Part shown: piece by piece, positions 19,125 through 28,642 of the stretch
How positions within the stretch are numbered: the first letter of the stretch is position 1
Layout: each line of letters starts with the position of its first letter
Origin: an uncultured Flavobacteriales bacterium
GTDB taxonomy: Bacteria; Bacteroidota; Bacteroidia; Flavobacteriales_D; Sanyastnellaceae
Reading direction: 5' to 3'
Assembly: GCA_938082505.1 (NCBI GenBank)
Contig: CALLLH010000005.1
Location: 124,001-188,000, forward strand
DNA length: 64,000 nucleotides
Translations under genes and position numbers: made by a program
Notes under the pieces: generated by a model
The model's database searches: none
What the model was told of the DNA's origin: nothing
What the model saw: only the letters and a program-made list of their open reading frames with translations

Positions 19125-19131
19125 CCGGGGA

Positions 19132-22100
19132 TCAGCGTACGATGGTCACGTAGCCGCTGAAATCCCTGCCGTTGGGCAGGGTCAGCAGATAGTAATGCGT
19201 GCCCGAGGATGTTTCGCGGGCATCCCAGAGGTTGTCGTAATTGTCGCTCTGGAACACCAGGGTGCCCCATCGGTCATAGACCTGAAGGATGGCGCCGTTG
19301 TAGCGCAGCAGGCCTTCAATCTCGAACGTGTCGTTCTTTCCGATGGACCCTTCCGCGGTGCCTGGCGTGAAGATGTTCGGAATCTTGATTTCACAGGCAT
19401 CGATCTGCACCTCCCAGCTGTAGCTCAGACCTGCGGGCGTGCAAGGGTTGAGGGCGGTACCGGTGATCAAGAGTGGGGAGTACCAATAGGTGGTATCCAG
19501 AATTTGTGCCGAGGTCAGGGTGACGGCGTCCTCTTGAAGGAAGTTCAGGTTGCTCGGACTGGGAGTGCCGAATTGAAACTCCATGGACCAATTCCAATCC
19601 ACTGCGTGCACGCTGTTCAGCTCGAACGTATTGGGAATTTCCGGACAGAGGAACCAGCTGTCAAAATTCTCTGGACTTGCTGCGGGCTCCTGTGTTCCGA
19701 GTTCCACCGGGTACCCCATCCAGACGAAGGTGCTGTCGTCGAATTCGACGCACCCCAAGGGGTCCTGGAAGGTCGCGGAGAGCCAGGTATCGTGGTAGGG
19801 ATTGAATGTGGCCGTGAAAGTGCTGCCCACGGTACCGTCTTCCCACGTGACGGTCCAATCGTTGTCCGTCAACGGATCGACCGTGACCGTATTGCCGCCT
19901 TCGCAGTTCAGGCTGAATCCGGGCATGGGGTTCGGAATGGGAACGAACACTTGAACCTCGGAACAAGCCTCGGCCGCACCGCACTCGTTGGAAGCTTCCA
20001 CGCAGTATTCGCCGGCACCGCTTGCCGTGATGACGAAGTCGTCCTCGTTCAGGTTCGCGTTGTCCAGCGTCCACTCAATGTCCACGCCGCTGCCCGGATC
20101 CAGTCCTGGGTCGAGCACCACGGTTTCCTCTTCATCGCATACGATGATGTCCTCCAGGCTGGGGTCCGCCAATTCCGAGGTGACAATCGTGAAAGGAAGC
20201 TCAACGGTACCACAGGCATTGGTGACCTCGACACTGAGGTCATAGCTGCCGATTCCATCGAACTCGTATTCTGCGAAGAAGCCTTGCGCACTCTCGGCAT
20301 CGGGCCACTCCAAAGGGTATACTGCTCCTTCGTACAGGGTGTCCACCTGGAAGTTGGCGCTTTCACCGTCGCAGAGGAGGTAGCTGCCATCAGCCTGAAG
20401 GTTGTCACTGGGTCCGATGAGGTTGGCAATCGGGGTTGTGCTGACTTCCATGGGATAGCAGGCGGCATAGCCACAGTTGTCGTCCGTGAAACAAATCTCA
20501 TAGACACCGAAGCCTGCTGTGGGGGTGAAGAAGGTGTTGAATTCCGTGGGTTCCGAGAAATATCCGGAGCCGATGTTCACGCCCCAGGTTCCGCCGACCG
20601 GGTCCACTTCACAGTTGGCGTTTCCGGAATACACCAGCCCTCCTTCGGCCGGAAGATCATCGACCTGCTGGGGATTCTGGGTGGTGCAGTTGTAGACCGT
20701 GAAACTGAAGTCTTGTACCGGCGCATTCGGCCCTGTCACAAGCACGATTTCAACCAGGTCACCAAGCGACACTTCGAGGTTGGTATGGGCCGTAAACGCT
20801 TCGAAACTCGTCAGGATGTAGCTCGATTCGTTTCCGTCAGCGTCCGTGACGGTGACTTCGAGGTAGTTGTCACCTCCCCAGCCCGCTGGGTCAGAGGCGG
20901 ACATGTACACCAAAAGCGGACCTGCATCGGGCGTGGTGTATCCGCCACTGAACTGGACGCTGTACAGACTGTCACAGACCGGAGGAATGGTGATGTCAGG
21001 AATGACCTGGGTGACCTGTTCCACATTGAAGACACGTTGTCCTTGGCAGCCATCATCATTGGTCACCAGGATCCGGTAGGAGCCCGGAGTCACACCGATG
21101 GCGGTATCGCCGAGCTCGGTCGCAGGAATGACGATTTCCCCACCCGCGCCGTTCCAATCATCGTCCCATTGATAATCAACGAACTCATCCATGTTCTCAT
21201 CGCAGACCGTGACGATGGCGGTGTCGTCACCACAGATCGGGTTGGGCTCGATGCAGACATCCGGGAGGAAATACAGGCTCTGGTAGATGAAGAAGTCCTG
21301 TGAAGCAGAGCAGCCCTCATCGATGAAGGCAGTGACAGTGAATGTGCCTCCAAAAGGATAGGTGCACTCTGGACCACTGCAGCCCAGCGTCCATTCGTAA
21401 CTGTCGAAGTCGTCGTTGCAGGTGATGGTGGTCTCCTGACCCGAACAGATGCTGAAGTCGCCCTCGATGGTCAACTCAGGCAATTCGACATTGATGACCT
21501 CAACCCAGTAGCCAAGGACGGTCTCTCCGACTGGAGTTCCATCATCGGTGGCCGTGATCTCAAGGAAGTAAGTCCCCACATTCTCCGGTGTACCTGCCAG
21601 ATAGGCATCCAGATAGGTGACATCATCCTCGACATAGGTGCCGTTGTATGTGACGGCATCAAGGTCAGTAAGCTCGATGGTCACGGTCTGGCCTGATTCC
21701 GGAGACAGGAAGCCGACGTTGAGGTCCAGCGTGTCGTTGAGACAGACGTAGAGGGTGTCTGCGCATCCCCCTCCCGGTGTTTCAGTCGGGATGGGAGCCT
21801 GGTTCGGGTCCGATCCTGACACATTCACACAGAAGTCCTTTCCGTTGAGCCAGAAGCAACCATCCTGATTGGCCGGCCCACCGCCGTATGGGCCATTGTA
21901 ACTGTCATCCTGGAAATTGAAACGCCCGAACTGCACGAAGTTGTCGCTGTTGTTCTGGACGTCGATGCCCACCGTGGCAGGGTCCGGTCCGCAGCAACCG
22001 CCGGCTCCGCCGACATCTCCGTGGGCCCATTCCATGTTCTGGTAGCACATCTGGACGTTGTTGCCCCCCCCGATGGCAATGGATCCATCGGCAGAGAACA

Positions 22101-22764
22101 CAATCTGATAGCTCACGGTCCTGTCATCGTGGTTGTTGTAGTACCCAACATCGACCCAATTCACATAGACGGCTTCCGGCGTGATGCGGTAATAGATGTC
22201 GCCCGAGAGGCGGTAGTCCGCATCACCCCAGTAACCCGAGATGATGTTGTAGTTGGATTCCGGCAGCTCTTCCGGGGTCCAGTCGATCACAGGCTCCGTG
22301 AAGGAAATCAGGCCTTTCGAATTGATGTAGAACTCGTTGTACTGCTGACCGAACAGATTGAAAGTGAACGGAAGGGACAGGGGCCCGTGGGAATAGTCCA
22401 CGTCAACGCCCGCACCACCAGTGAATTGCTGCATGTCCGGGGTGATCTCGACGTAGGACTCTGTGGGCTCGATCCAGCAGTCGCATTCGCCGGAGCGCGC
22501 AAGCCGCTGTTGCTTCCGGGCCTGCTTTCTGGCAATGTATTCCGGCGTGTTCTGGTGCCGTTCGATGACGGCGATGATTTCGGACTGGTCGTACCCTTCC
22601 CAGTTTCGATACATGTCCCACTCATCCCTGTCCATCATCATGACGGCGAACTCAAACCCTCCGTATTTGCTATACAAGGCAGAGATTTCGTCGGGCACAG
22701 TTTCTTGGGCATTGAAAGAAACAGGCAAGGCACAGACGAAGAGGAGAAGCGTTGAAAATCTCAT
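19132..22764 (-). CDS. Giant secreted protein with nidogen-like domain and T9SS type B sorting domain
   Basis: 1210 residues with a signal peptide (MRFSTLLLFVCALPVSFNAQ). After a charged segment, residues about 105-300 resemble a nidogen-type (NIDO) extracellular domain (FTFNLFGQQYNEFYINSKGL, YWGDADYR, VYVNWVDVGYYN). The rest is a series of Ig-like and PKD-like beta domains with many Cys and Asp/Glu residues. It ends in a type B sorting domain (PNIFTPGTAEGSIGKNDTFE ... YDRWGTLVFQS ... GTHYYLLTL). It is probably a surface adhesin or matrix protein. Unlike the two earlier type B genes it has no PorP/SprF gene beside it. Confidence 0.88.
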   Translation of the reverse strand: MRFSTLLLFVCALPVSFNAQETVPDEISALYSKYGGFEFAVMMMDRDEWDMYRNWEGYDQSEIIAVIERHQNTPEYIARKQARKQQRLARSGECDCWIEPTESYVEITPDMQQFTGGAGVDVDYSHGPLSLPFTFNLFGQQYNEFYINSKGLISFTEPVIDWTPEELPESNYNIISGYWGDADYRLSGDIYYRITPEAVYVNWVDVGYYNNHDDRTVSYQIVFSADGSIAIGGGNNVQMCYQNMEWAHGDVGGAGGCCGPDPATVGIDVQNNSDNFVQFGRFNFQDDSYNGPYGGGPANQDGCFWLNGKDFCVNVSGSDPNQAPIPTETPGGGCADTLYVCLNDTLDLNVGFLSPESGQTVTIELTDLDAVTYNGTYVEDDVTYLDAYLAGTPENVGTYFLEITATDDGTPVGETVLGYWVEVINVELPELTIEGDFSICSGQETTITCNDDFDSYEWTLGCSGPECTYPFGGTFTVTAFIDEGCSASQDFFIYQSLYFLPDVCIEPNPICGDDTAIVTVCDENMDEFVDYQWDDDWNGAGGEIVIPATELGDTAIGVTPGSYRILVTNDDGCQGQRVFNVEQVTQVIPDITIPPVCDSLYSVQFSGGYTTPDAGPLLVYMSASDPAGWGGDNYLEVTVTDADGNESSYILTSFEAFTAHTNLEVSLGDLVEIVLVTGPNAPVQDFSFTVYNCTTQNPQQVDDLPAEGGLVYSGNANCEVDPVGGTWGVNIGSGYFSEPTEFNTFFTPTAGFGVYEICFTDDNCGYAACYPMEVSTTPIANLIGPSDNLQADGSYLLCDGESANFQVDTLYEGAVYPLEWPDAESAQGFFAEYEFDGIGSYDLSVEVTNACGTVELPFTIVTSELADPSLEDIIVCDEEETVVLDPGLDPGSGVDIEWTLDNANLNEDDFVITASGAGEYCVEASNECGAAEACSEVQVFVPIPNPMPGFSLNCEGGNTVTVDPLTDNDWTVTWEDGTVGSTFTATFNPYHDTWLSATFQDPLGCVEFDDSTFVWMGYPVELGTQEPAASPENFDSWFLCPEIPNTFELNSVHAVDWNWSMEFQFGTPSPSNLNFLQEDAVTLTSAQILDTTYWYSPLLITGTALNPCTPAGLSYSWEVQIDACEIKIPNIFTPGTAEGSIGKNDTFEIEGLLRYNGAILQVYDRWGTLVFQSDNYDNLWDARETSSGTHYYLLTLPNGRDFSGYVTIVR

Positions 22765-22785
22765 GGTGTTGGTTCTCGCGGGGGC

Positions 22786-22793
22786 GCAATATA
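22786..22793 (-). promoter_or_regulatory. Weak -7-like element TATATTGC
   Basis: On the minus strand TATATTGC lies 21 nt upstream of ATG 22764 of the NIDO/T9SS gene. It is a weaker match to the TAnnTTTG consensus. Confidence 0.25.
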
Positions 22794-22913
22794 CCGCAGA
22801 CTGTGTGCACTCTTGCTCACTGCGATAGGGGAACGACGCACGAGGTCCCCACGCCGAAAACTAAACGCCTGAGATGGGGCCTTGGTTGCGCATCATTCGG
22901 GTCTGCGAGGGCG

Positions 22914-22921
22914 TACTTTTG
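22914..22921 (+). promoter_or_regulatory. Perfect -7 consensus TACTTTTG before lepA
   Basis: TACTTTTG matches TAnnTTTG at all positions and ends 9 nt before ATG 22931, predicting a 5' leader of only a few nucleotides. The nearest TTG upstream is 25 nt away, longer than the usual -33/-7 spacing. Confidence 0.5.
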
Positions 22922-22930
22922 CACCTTCAC

Positions 22931-24718
22931 ATGGAACATATCCGAAATTTCTGCATAATCGCCCACATTGATCATGGGAAAAGCACCCTTGCGGACCGTC
23001 TTCTCCAGTTGACGGGCACCGTCGACGAGAGGCAGCTGCAGGAGCAGACCTTGGATGATATGGACCTGGAGCGGGAAAGGGGCATCACGATCAAGAGCCA
23101 CGCGATCCAGATGCGGTACACCCAGGATGGCCAGGAGTATATCCTGAACCTCATTGACACTCCCGGGCATGTGGATTTCAGTTATGAGGTGAGCCGTTCA
23201 ATCGCGGCCTGCGAAGGCGCTTTGCTCATTGTCGATGCCACGCAGGGAATCGAGGCCCAGACCATTTCAAATCTGTATCTCGCGATTGAACACGACCTCG
23301 AAATCATACCTGTGCTCAACAAGATGGACCTGCCCAGCGCAGATCCCGAGGATGTGATCGACCAGATCGTGGACCTGATCGGCTGCGGTCCCGAGGACGT
23401 ACTTCCGGCGAGCGGCAAGACAGGGATGGGTGTCGAGGACATCCTGAAGGCCATCGTGGCGCGGGTGCCTGCACCGAAGGGCGACCCGAGCGCACCGCTG
23501 CAGGCGATGGTATTTGATTCGGTCTTCAACTCCTTTCGGGGCATCATCGCCTACTACCGGGTGCTCAATGGCGAAATCAAAAAGGGCGACCGGGTGCGTT
23601 TCTTCAATACAGGCAAGGAATACAACGCGGATGAGGTCGGGGTGCTCGGTATGGACCTGAAGCCGCAGCAGTCGGTGAATACGGGCAATGTGGGTTACAT
23701 CATTTCCGGGATCAAGAACGCCAAGGAAGTCAAGGTGGGCGACACCTTGACCCTCGCCGCATCACCATGTGAGCGCGCGGTAAAGGGCTTCGAGGATGTC
23801 AAGCCGATGGTCTTTGCCGGCATCTATCCGGTGGATACGGAAGATTACGAGGAGCTGAGGTACAGCATGGAAAAGCTGCAGCTCAATGACGCGTCACTGG
23901 TTTTCGAGCCGGAAAGCTCCGCCGCCCTGGGGTTTGGTTTCCGTTGCGGATTCCTCGGCATGCTCCACATGGAGATTGTACAGGAGCGGCTCGAACGGGA
24001 GTTCAACATGACCGTCATCACAACGGTGCCCAACGTCAGCTACGTCTGTTACCCCAAGAAGGGTGACCCTATCGTGATCAACAATCCGTCGGAGTTGCCC
24101 GACCCCAGCAAGCTTGATCACGTCGAGGAACCGTTCATCAAGGCCCAGGTCATCACGAAGTCCGAGTATGTGGGGTCCATCATGAACCTCTGCATCGACA
24201 AGAGGGGCGTGCTGGAGAACCAGGTGTACCTGACCTCCGACCGTGTGGAGTTGACATTCTCGATGCCACTGGGAGAAATCGTCTTTGATTTCTATGACAA
24301 GCTGAAAAGCGTCTCTCGGGGCTATGCCTCCTTTGATTACTTCCCGGACCAATATCACCCCTCCCAACTGGTCAAGCTGGACATCCTCATCAATGGGGAG
24401 CAGGTGGACGCCTTGTCTGCCTTGGTCCACCGGTCGAACGCCTTTGAACTCGGCAAAAAAATCTGCGCCAAGCTCAAGGAGTTGATCCCGCGTCAGCAGT
24501 TCATGATTGCGCTCCAGGCGGCAATCGGAGCGAAGATCATCGCAAGGGAGACCATCAAGCCGGTCCGGAAGGACGTGACGGCCAAGTGCTACGGAGGTGA
24601 CATTACGCGGAAGCGCAAGCTGTTGGAGAAACAGAAAAAGGGCAAAAAGCGCATGCGACAGGTGGGGTCCGTGGAAGTCCCCCAGGAAGCCTTCCTCGCA
24701 GTGCTCAAGCTGGACTGA
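22931..24718 (+). CDS. lepA: Elongation factor 4 (LepA)
   Basis: 595 residues, the usual LepA length. The start at ATG 22931 ([19 protein letters not shown]) is fixed by the conserved N-terminus; an earlier in-frame ATG at 22874 would add 19 unrelated residues. GTPase motifs are G1 [10 protein letters not shown]3 DTPGHVDF and G4 NKMD. The C-terminal LepA-specific domain ends in [19 protein letters not shown]. LepA is a ribosome-associated GTPase that remodels stalled or misassembled ribosomes. Confidence 0.97.
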   Translation: MEHIRNFCIIAHIDHGKSTLADRLLQLTGTVDERQLQEQTLDDMDLERERGITIKSHAIQMRYTQDGQEYILNLIDTPGHVDFSYEVSRSIAACEGALLIVDATQGIEAQTISNLYLAIEHDLEIIPVLNKMDLPSADPEDVIDQIVDLIGCGPEDVLPASGKTGMGVEDILKAIVARVPAPKGDPSAPLQAMVFDSVFNSFRGIIAYYRVLNGEIKKGDRVRFFNTGKEYNADEVGVLGMDLKPQQSVNTGNVGYIISGIKNAKEVKVGDTLTLAASPCERAVKGFEDVKPMVFAGIYPVDTEDYEELRYSMEKLQLNDASLVFEPESSAALGFGFRCGFLGMLHMEIVQERLEREFNMTVITTVPNVSYVCYPKKGDPIVINNPSELPDPSKLDHVEEPFIKAQVITKSEYVGSIMNLCIDKRGVLENQVYLTSDRVELTFSMPLGEIVFDFYDKLKSVSRGYASFDYFPDQYHPSQLVKLDILINGEQVDALSALVHRSNAFELGKKICAKLKELIPRQQFMIALQAAIGAKIIARETIKPVRKDVTAKCYGGDITRKRKLLEKQKKGKKRMRQVGSVEVPQEAFLAVLKLD

Positions 24719-24730
24719 GTCTCGCCGAAT

Positions 24731-25792
24731 TCAGGCTTCGCCCCGGGCGAACTTGTTCTTGTTGGCCAATTGACCACATGCAGCATCTATGTCTTCGCCC
24801 CTCGACCGACGGACATTCACCACCATGTTGAACTTGTCTTCGAGCAGGGCCTTGAAGGCATCCGTTCTTTCGGGGTCTGCCTTGCTGAAGGAGGCGTCAT
24901 CGATGGGGTTGTACTCGATCAGGTTGACTTTGCACGGCACGCAGGACGCAAACCGCGCCAGATCCCGGGCATCATCGAGGTCGTCGTTGAAGCCCCCAAG
25001 CAGGATATACTCAAAGGTGACCCGGGTCCCGGTTCTATCGTGGAAGTACATCAGGGCATCGCGCAAGGAGGCCAAGTCATTGGTCTCGTTGATTTCCATG
25101 ATGCGGTTCCTTTTGTCGTCCTCAGCGGCATGCAGGCTCAGGGCGAGGTTGAATTTCACCTCGTCATCACCCAGTTTGCGGATCATCTTGGCGATGCCTG
25201 CCGTCGAGACGGTGATGCGCTTCGGGCTCATGCCCAATCCCGGAGTCCCTGTAATGCGCTCGACCGATTGGATCACGTTGCGGTAGTTGAGCAGGGGCTC
25301 TCCCATGCCCATGTAGACAATGTTGGTCAAGCGATGTCCGTGGTGCCGTTCAGCGAGGGCAGCGATGTGCCGGACCTGGTCGACGATCTCTCCGGCGGTC
25401 AGGTTGCGCAGCAACTTGAGTCGGCCGGTTGCACAGAATGCGCAGGAAAGGCTGCACCCCACCTGGCTGGAGATGCAGGCGGTCATGCGGTCCTTGGCGG
25501 GGATGAGCACGCCCTCGACCACTTTTCCGGTCTCGATGGGAAAGGCACACTTCACGGTGCCATCCACGCTGACTTGCTCTTCCTCGGCAACGATGGGGGT
25601 CAGGGAGAATGCCCTTCCCAGGGATTCCCTGAACCCGAGAGGAAGGTTGGTCATGTCGTCGAATCGGCCGACCCCCTTCGACCAGAGCCAATCCGCCAAT
25701 TGTTTGCCGCGGAATGCCGGCTGACCCAATTGGACGGCAGCGTCCTGCAATCCCTGGTCGTCAAGAGAACGGATGTCGTGGGTAGCGGCCAT
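24731..25792 (-). CDS. rlmN: Dual-specificity 23S rRNA A2503 / tRNA A37 C2-methyltransferase RlmN
   Basis: 353 residues. Radical SAM motif CSLSCAFC (CxxxCxxC) lies near residue 112. The GEPLLNYRNV segment and a C-terminal Cys in GEDIDAACGQLANK supply the methyl-carrying cysteine. A second conserved Cys is present in VPCKVNLIEYNP. RlmN methylates C2 of A2503 in 23S rRNA and A37 of some tRNAs. It converges on lepA with a 12-nt gap. The -7-like TACCTTCG ends 7 nt upstream of its ATG. Confidence 0.95.
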   Translation of the reverse strand: MAATHDIRSLDDQGLQDAAVQLGQPAFRGKQLADWLWSKGVGRFDDMTNLPLGFRESLGRAFSLTPIVAEEEQVSVDGTVKCAFPIETGKVVEGVLIPAKDRMTACISSQVGCSLSCAFCATGRLKLLRNLTAGEIVDQVRHIAALAERHHGHRLTNIVYMGMGEPLLNYRNVIQSVERITGTPGLGMSPKRITVSTAGIAKMIRKLGDDEVKFNLALSLHAAEDDKRNRIMEINETNDLASLRDALMYFHDRTGTRVTFEYILLGGFNDDLDDARDLARFASCVPCKVNLIEYNPIDDASFSKADPERTDAFKALLEDKFNMVVNVRRSRGEDIDAACGQLANKNKFARGEA

Positions 25793-25799
25793 GCAGCCG

Positions 25800-25807
25800 C
25801 GAAGGTA
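25800..25807 (-). promoter_or_regulatory. Candidate -7 element TACCTTCG before rlmN
   Basis: On the minus strand TACCTTCG ends 7 nt upstream of ATG 25792. It is identical to the element before the T9SS gene at 8147. Confidence 0.4.
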
Positions 25808-25856
25808 GCGGCGCGGAGGCGCTTCGCGGCTCAGGGACGAAGTCTGCCGATTGAGG

Positions 25857-26645
25857 TCAAGCTACAGCAGCGTCGAATCCGCGGGGGCTTTCATCAGAAG
25901 AGAGCATCTCGGCCATGCGCCGGCGCAGATCCTCGCGTTTGCGGACAGCGAGGGCGATTTCCTTGCCATTCACGAGTGTGATGGAGTTCGTGCGGTAGTT
26001 GCACTGCCGGATTTTGTTCAGGTGCACCAGCTGGCTGTTGTGTACCCGCACGAATTTGGGATTGTTGATGAGGCTCTCCACGTACTTCAGGTTCTTGGAG
26101 ACCATGAGCCGCCCTCCGTCTGTCTTGTATATGCAGGCATAGCTGCCGCTGGCCTCTACATGTAGAATCTCGGAGTGGCGAATGAAGTGCCGCTGTCCGG
26201 ACGTGGTGATTTCAAGTTTGCGGTGGAAATCACCATTCTCAATCATTTTGATGCGGTAGTGCTCACGGATGCGTTCGGCACAGGCCTTGAGGTCCGTGGG
26301 ATCGACCGGTTTCAGCAGATAGTCGAAGGCCTGCCGTCGAATGGCATCGATGGCATAATCCTGGTAGGTCGTGTAGAACACGACATAGAATTCCCGGTCT
26401 TCGAAGCGATCGATGAGGTCAAGCCCGGATTCGAAGGGCATGCGGATGTCGACGAAAACAATGTGGGGCCGTCCACTGCGGATGGCATCATAGCCGATGC
26501 GGGCGTTGGGCGCTTGGTCTATGACCCTTATGAACGGGCAATGGCGTTCAAGTTGGCTGTGCAAGACCTCACGGGCGGGAGCCTCGTCATCAACGATGAT
26601 GGCATCGAGCTGGGCATTCATTAGCGGACGATTTGGTTGTTGCAT
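25857..26645 (-). CDS. LytTR-family response regulator
   Basis: 262 residues from ATG 26645, preceded by AGGAAA; a GTG seven codons upstream is an alternative. The N-terminal receiver domain has acidic DDE near the start, phosphoacceptor Asp in VFVDIRMP, conserved Thr in YTTY and Lys in LLKPVD. The C-terminal LytTR DNA-binding domain (about residues 150-250) has HVEASGSYACIY and FVRVHNSQLVHL motifs. No histidine kinase gene is in the window, so it is an orphan here. The LytTR family controls surface and competence functions in many bacteria; the target is unknown. Confidence 0.92.
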   Translation of the reverse strand: MQQPNRPLMNAQLDAIIVDDEAPAREVLHSQLERHCPFIRVIDQAPNARIGYDAIRSGRPHIVFVDIRMPFESGLDLIDRFEDREFYVVFYTTYQDYAIDAIRRQAFDYLLKPVDPTDLKACAERIREHYRIKMIENGDFHRKLEITTSGQRHFIRHSEILHVEASGSYACIYKTDGGRLMVSKNLKYVESLINNPKFVRVHNSQLVHLNKIRQCNYRTNSITLVNGKEIALAVRKREDLRRRMAEMLSSDESPRGFDAAVA

Positions 26646-26674
26646 GGCAGGAGTTTCCTGCAACACTACAAACC

Positions 26675-26707
26675 CGAATATACGAATTGAACTCTATAAA
26701 AAGCAAA
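26675..26707 (-). promoter_or_regulatory. Bacteroidota-type promoter of the LytTR regulator gene
   Basis: On the minus strand TTTG (26707-26704) is followed after 21 nt by TATATTCG (26682-26675), close to the -33 TTTG / -7 TAnnTTTG promoter. It lies in an AT-rich intergenic segment, with a leader of about 25 nt to ATG 26645. This is the best complete promoter in the window. Confidence 0.5.
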
Positions 26708-26739
26708 TTCGCAGAAGATAGAATTTAATTTGTAGTTGT

Positions 26740-27897
26740 CTATACGGGACCAATCAGCCCGAATGCGACGTCAATCGAGCGGTACACGTCGAGATCGATT
26801 TCCCGCAGTTTGCCTTTTGGGCGGAAAAATCCGGTGCGTACGACCACCAAGTCGAGATCGGGAACCGCAATCACGTATTGACCATGCAATCCTTGCAAGC
26901 TTTTGAAGGCATGTCCTTTGTATTCGCCCATCCATAATTGGTAGCCGTAGTGCTGGATGTCCGTTCCGTCCGGGAGCGGTCCCACAGGCGTCATCATGCG
27001 CTGGACGAATTCCGGTTCGAGGACCACGCGGCCATCGACTTTTCCCGAGTCGAGCAGGAGCTGACCGAACCGGGCATACTCAGTGGCCCGGGTATAGAAG
27101 CAGCAGTAATTCCGCTCATGCCCTTGGTTGTCGATGGCCCAACGGGCTTCCTCGGTGGCTCCGAGCGGCTCCCAGATGTTTTGGGCAAACCAATCCCCAA
27201 AGGGGATGTCGATCACGGCCAGCAGGATTTCCTGGAGCAGCAGGGTGTTGCCGCCCTGGTATTTCCAAGGATGACCCGCGGTTTCGTCAACCGCGTAATC
27301 CTCGAGCCGATCGAGGATGTTCGAACCATAGGTGGACTTCGCCATGAATCCGAACGGATTCTTGTAGTTCTCGCCGTAGGGAATGTCCGAGCGCATCTGG
27401 AGGACCTGTTCGATGGTCAGGTCTGCGGAAGGACCCTCGGCAAAACGGGGGAGATAGGCCGAAACCGGGTCTTGCACGGAGAGCAGTCCCTCCTTTTCGG
27501 CAGCGCCTATGGCCATGGCGGTCAGTGTCTTGGCCGCGGAAAAGGCATTGGTCCGCATGGTGTCCGCTCCAGGAATCACATCGGAAGTCCAATCCAGCAG
27601 GAGGGAGTCCTGGAAAATGACCGCGAAGCCCACGGTTTGCCAGGACCGCGTTGAATCAAGGACGTCCTCGGCCAATGAAACCTTGCCATGACGGCTGTGG
27701 AGGGGCCACGGTCTCGGGTTGGACGATGCCGGTACGCTCCGGCTTTCTTGAAAACGCAGATCGTCGATCTGTGCATTCTTGTATCCCCGCAGGTAGCACT
27801 GCCGCAGGCCTCGCCAGACGTGGCCGTTGTCCGTGATGAGACTGAGGCTGTATAGGGCAGCCCAAGCTGCCAGGAACCAGATGAGAAGGCGTTTCAT
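26740..27897 (-). CDS. Serine hydrolase of the beta-lactamase class C / NylB-like family
   Basis: 385 residues from ATG 27897 with an N-terminal membrane anchor or signal (LLIWFLAAWAALYSLSLI). Catalytic SxxK is in NAFSAAKTL, and a second motif Tyr lies in KYQGGNTLLL, as in 6-aminohexanoate-dimer hydrolase (NylB)-like esterases and amidases. This places it in serine-hydrolase clan S12; a role in beta-lactam resistance is not implied. It starts 4 nt after lipB and is the last gene of the isomerase-lipB-hydrolase operon. The natural substrate is unknown. Confidence 0.85.
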   Translation of the reverse strand: MKRLLIWFLAAWAALYSLSLITDNGHVWRGLRQCYLRGYKNAQIDDLRFQESRSVPASSNPRPWPLHSRHGKVSLAEDVLDSTRSWQTVGFAVIFQDSLLLDWTSDVIPGADTMRTNAFSAAKTLTAMAIGAAEKEGLLSVQDPVSAYLPRFAEGPSADLTIEQVLQMRSDIPYGENYKNPFGFMAKSTYGSNILDRLEDYAVDETAGHPWKYQGGNTLLLQEILLAVIDIPFGDWFAQNIWEPLGATEEARWAIDNQGHERNYCCFYTRATEYARFGQLLLDSGKVDGRVVLEPEFVQRMMTPVGPLPDGTDIQHYGYQLWMGEYKGHAFKSLQGLHGQYVIAVPDLDLVVVRTGFFRPKGKLREIDLDVYRSIDVAFGLIGPV

Positions 27898-27901
27898 GGA
27901 G

Positions 27902-28642
27902 TCAATGCGCTGCTTGGGCCCCAAGTACGTCCAAAAGGTGCGATTGCAGCGCCACTTTCACCTCCTCCAACGAGACTTCGCGGTCGGATTCCTCGGCGAG
28001 ATTGGTGACGCCCCTGTCTCTTATTCCGCACGGCACGATGAGGTTGAAGAAGTCAAGGTCGGTGGCCAGGTTGAAGGCCAGTCCATGCATGGTCACCCAT
28101 CGGCTGCATTTCACCCCGATGGCACAAATTTTTCTGGCGCCAAGCCCCGACTGGGGATCGACCCAAACCCCGGTCAAGCCATCGATCCTTCCGGTGTCGA
28201 CGCCCCAGTCGCTGCATGTGCGCATGACGGCTTCCTCCAGCTGGCGCAGGTACCAGCCGATGTCGGTGCGGAACTGGTCGAGGTCAAGTATGGGGTAAGC
28301 CACGAGTTGTCCGGGCCCATGGTAGGTGATGTCCCCGCCACGGTTGATGGCGTGGTATTCGACGCCCAGCTGCTCGAGCCGTTCCCGGGAGGCCACCACG
28401 TTTTGCGCATCCCCACTCTTGCCAAGGGTCAAAACGTGAGGGTGCTCCACGAAGAGGAGGTGGTTTTCCGGCCAGGGAAATTCGGGAAGTTCTTCTGCCC
28501 CCCCTCTTCCGGACTCCGGCAATCCGGCCCTGCGCCGCGCAATTTTCCGGTTCACGGCCTCCTTGAGCAAGGCCTCCTGGTGGTCCCAGGTGGGCTTGTA
28601 GGCGGCACGCCCCAGATCATGGACGTGCACGTTGGGCTTCAT
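27902..28642 (-). CDS. lipB: Octanoyltransferase LipB
   Basis: 246 residues from ATG 28642. LipB transfers octanoyl groups from ACP to lipoyl domains. Signatures are the substrate-binding RGGDITYHGPGQLVAYPIL, Lys and Cys in KICAIGVKCSRWVTMHGLAFN, and the thiolate Cys in FNLIVPCGI. The start overlaps the isomerase stop by ATGA; a 93-codon upstream extension was rejected as out-of-family sequence inside the isomerase gene. A 20-residue insertion (RRRAGLPESGRGGAEELPEF) precedes the conserved ENHLLFVEHPHVLTLGKS. Confidence 0.94.
   Translation of the reverse strand: MKPNVHVHDLGRAAYKPTWDHQEALLKEAVNRKIARRRAGLPESGRGGAEELPEFPWPENHLLFVEHPHVLTLGKSGDAQNVVASRERLEQLGVEYHAINRGGDITYHGPGQLVAYPILDLDQFRTDIGWYLRQLEEAVMRTCSDWGVDTGRIDGLTGVWVDPQSGLGARKICAIGVKCSRWVTMHGLAFNLATDLDFFNLIVPCGIRDRGVTNLAEESDREVSLEEVKVALQSHLLDVLGAQAAH

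Noticed and set aside
19117-21303. 728-codon plus-strand open frame
   Set aside because: It lies antisense to the NIDO/T9SS type B protein, with no domain of its own; high third-position GC keeps the opposite frame open.
26740-27897. Reading the serine hydrolase as a resistance beta-lactamase
   Set aside because: SxxK is present, but the second motif and the lipB operon context fit NylB-like housekeeping hydrolases better.
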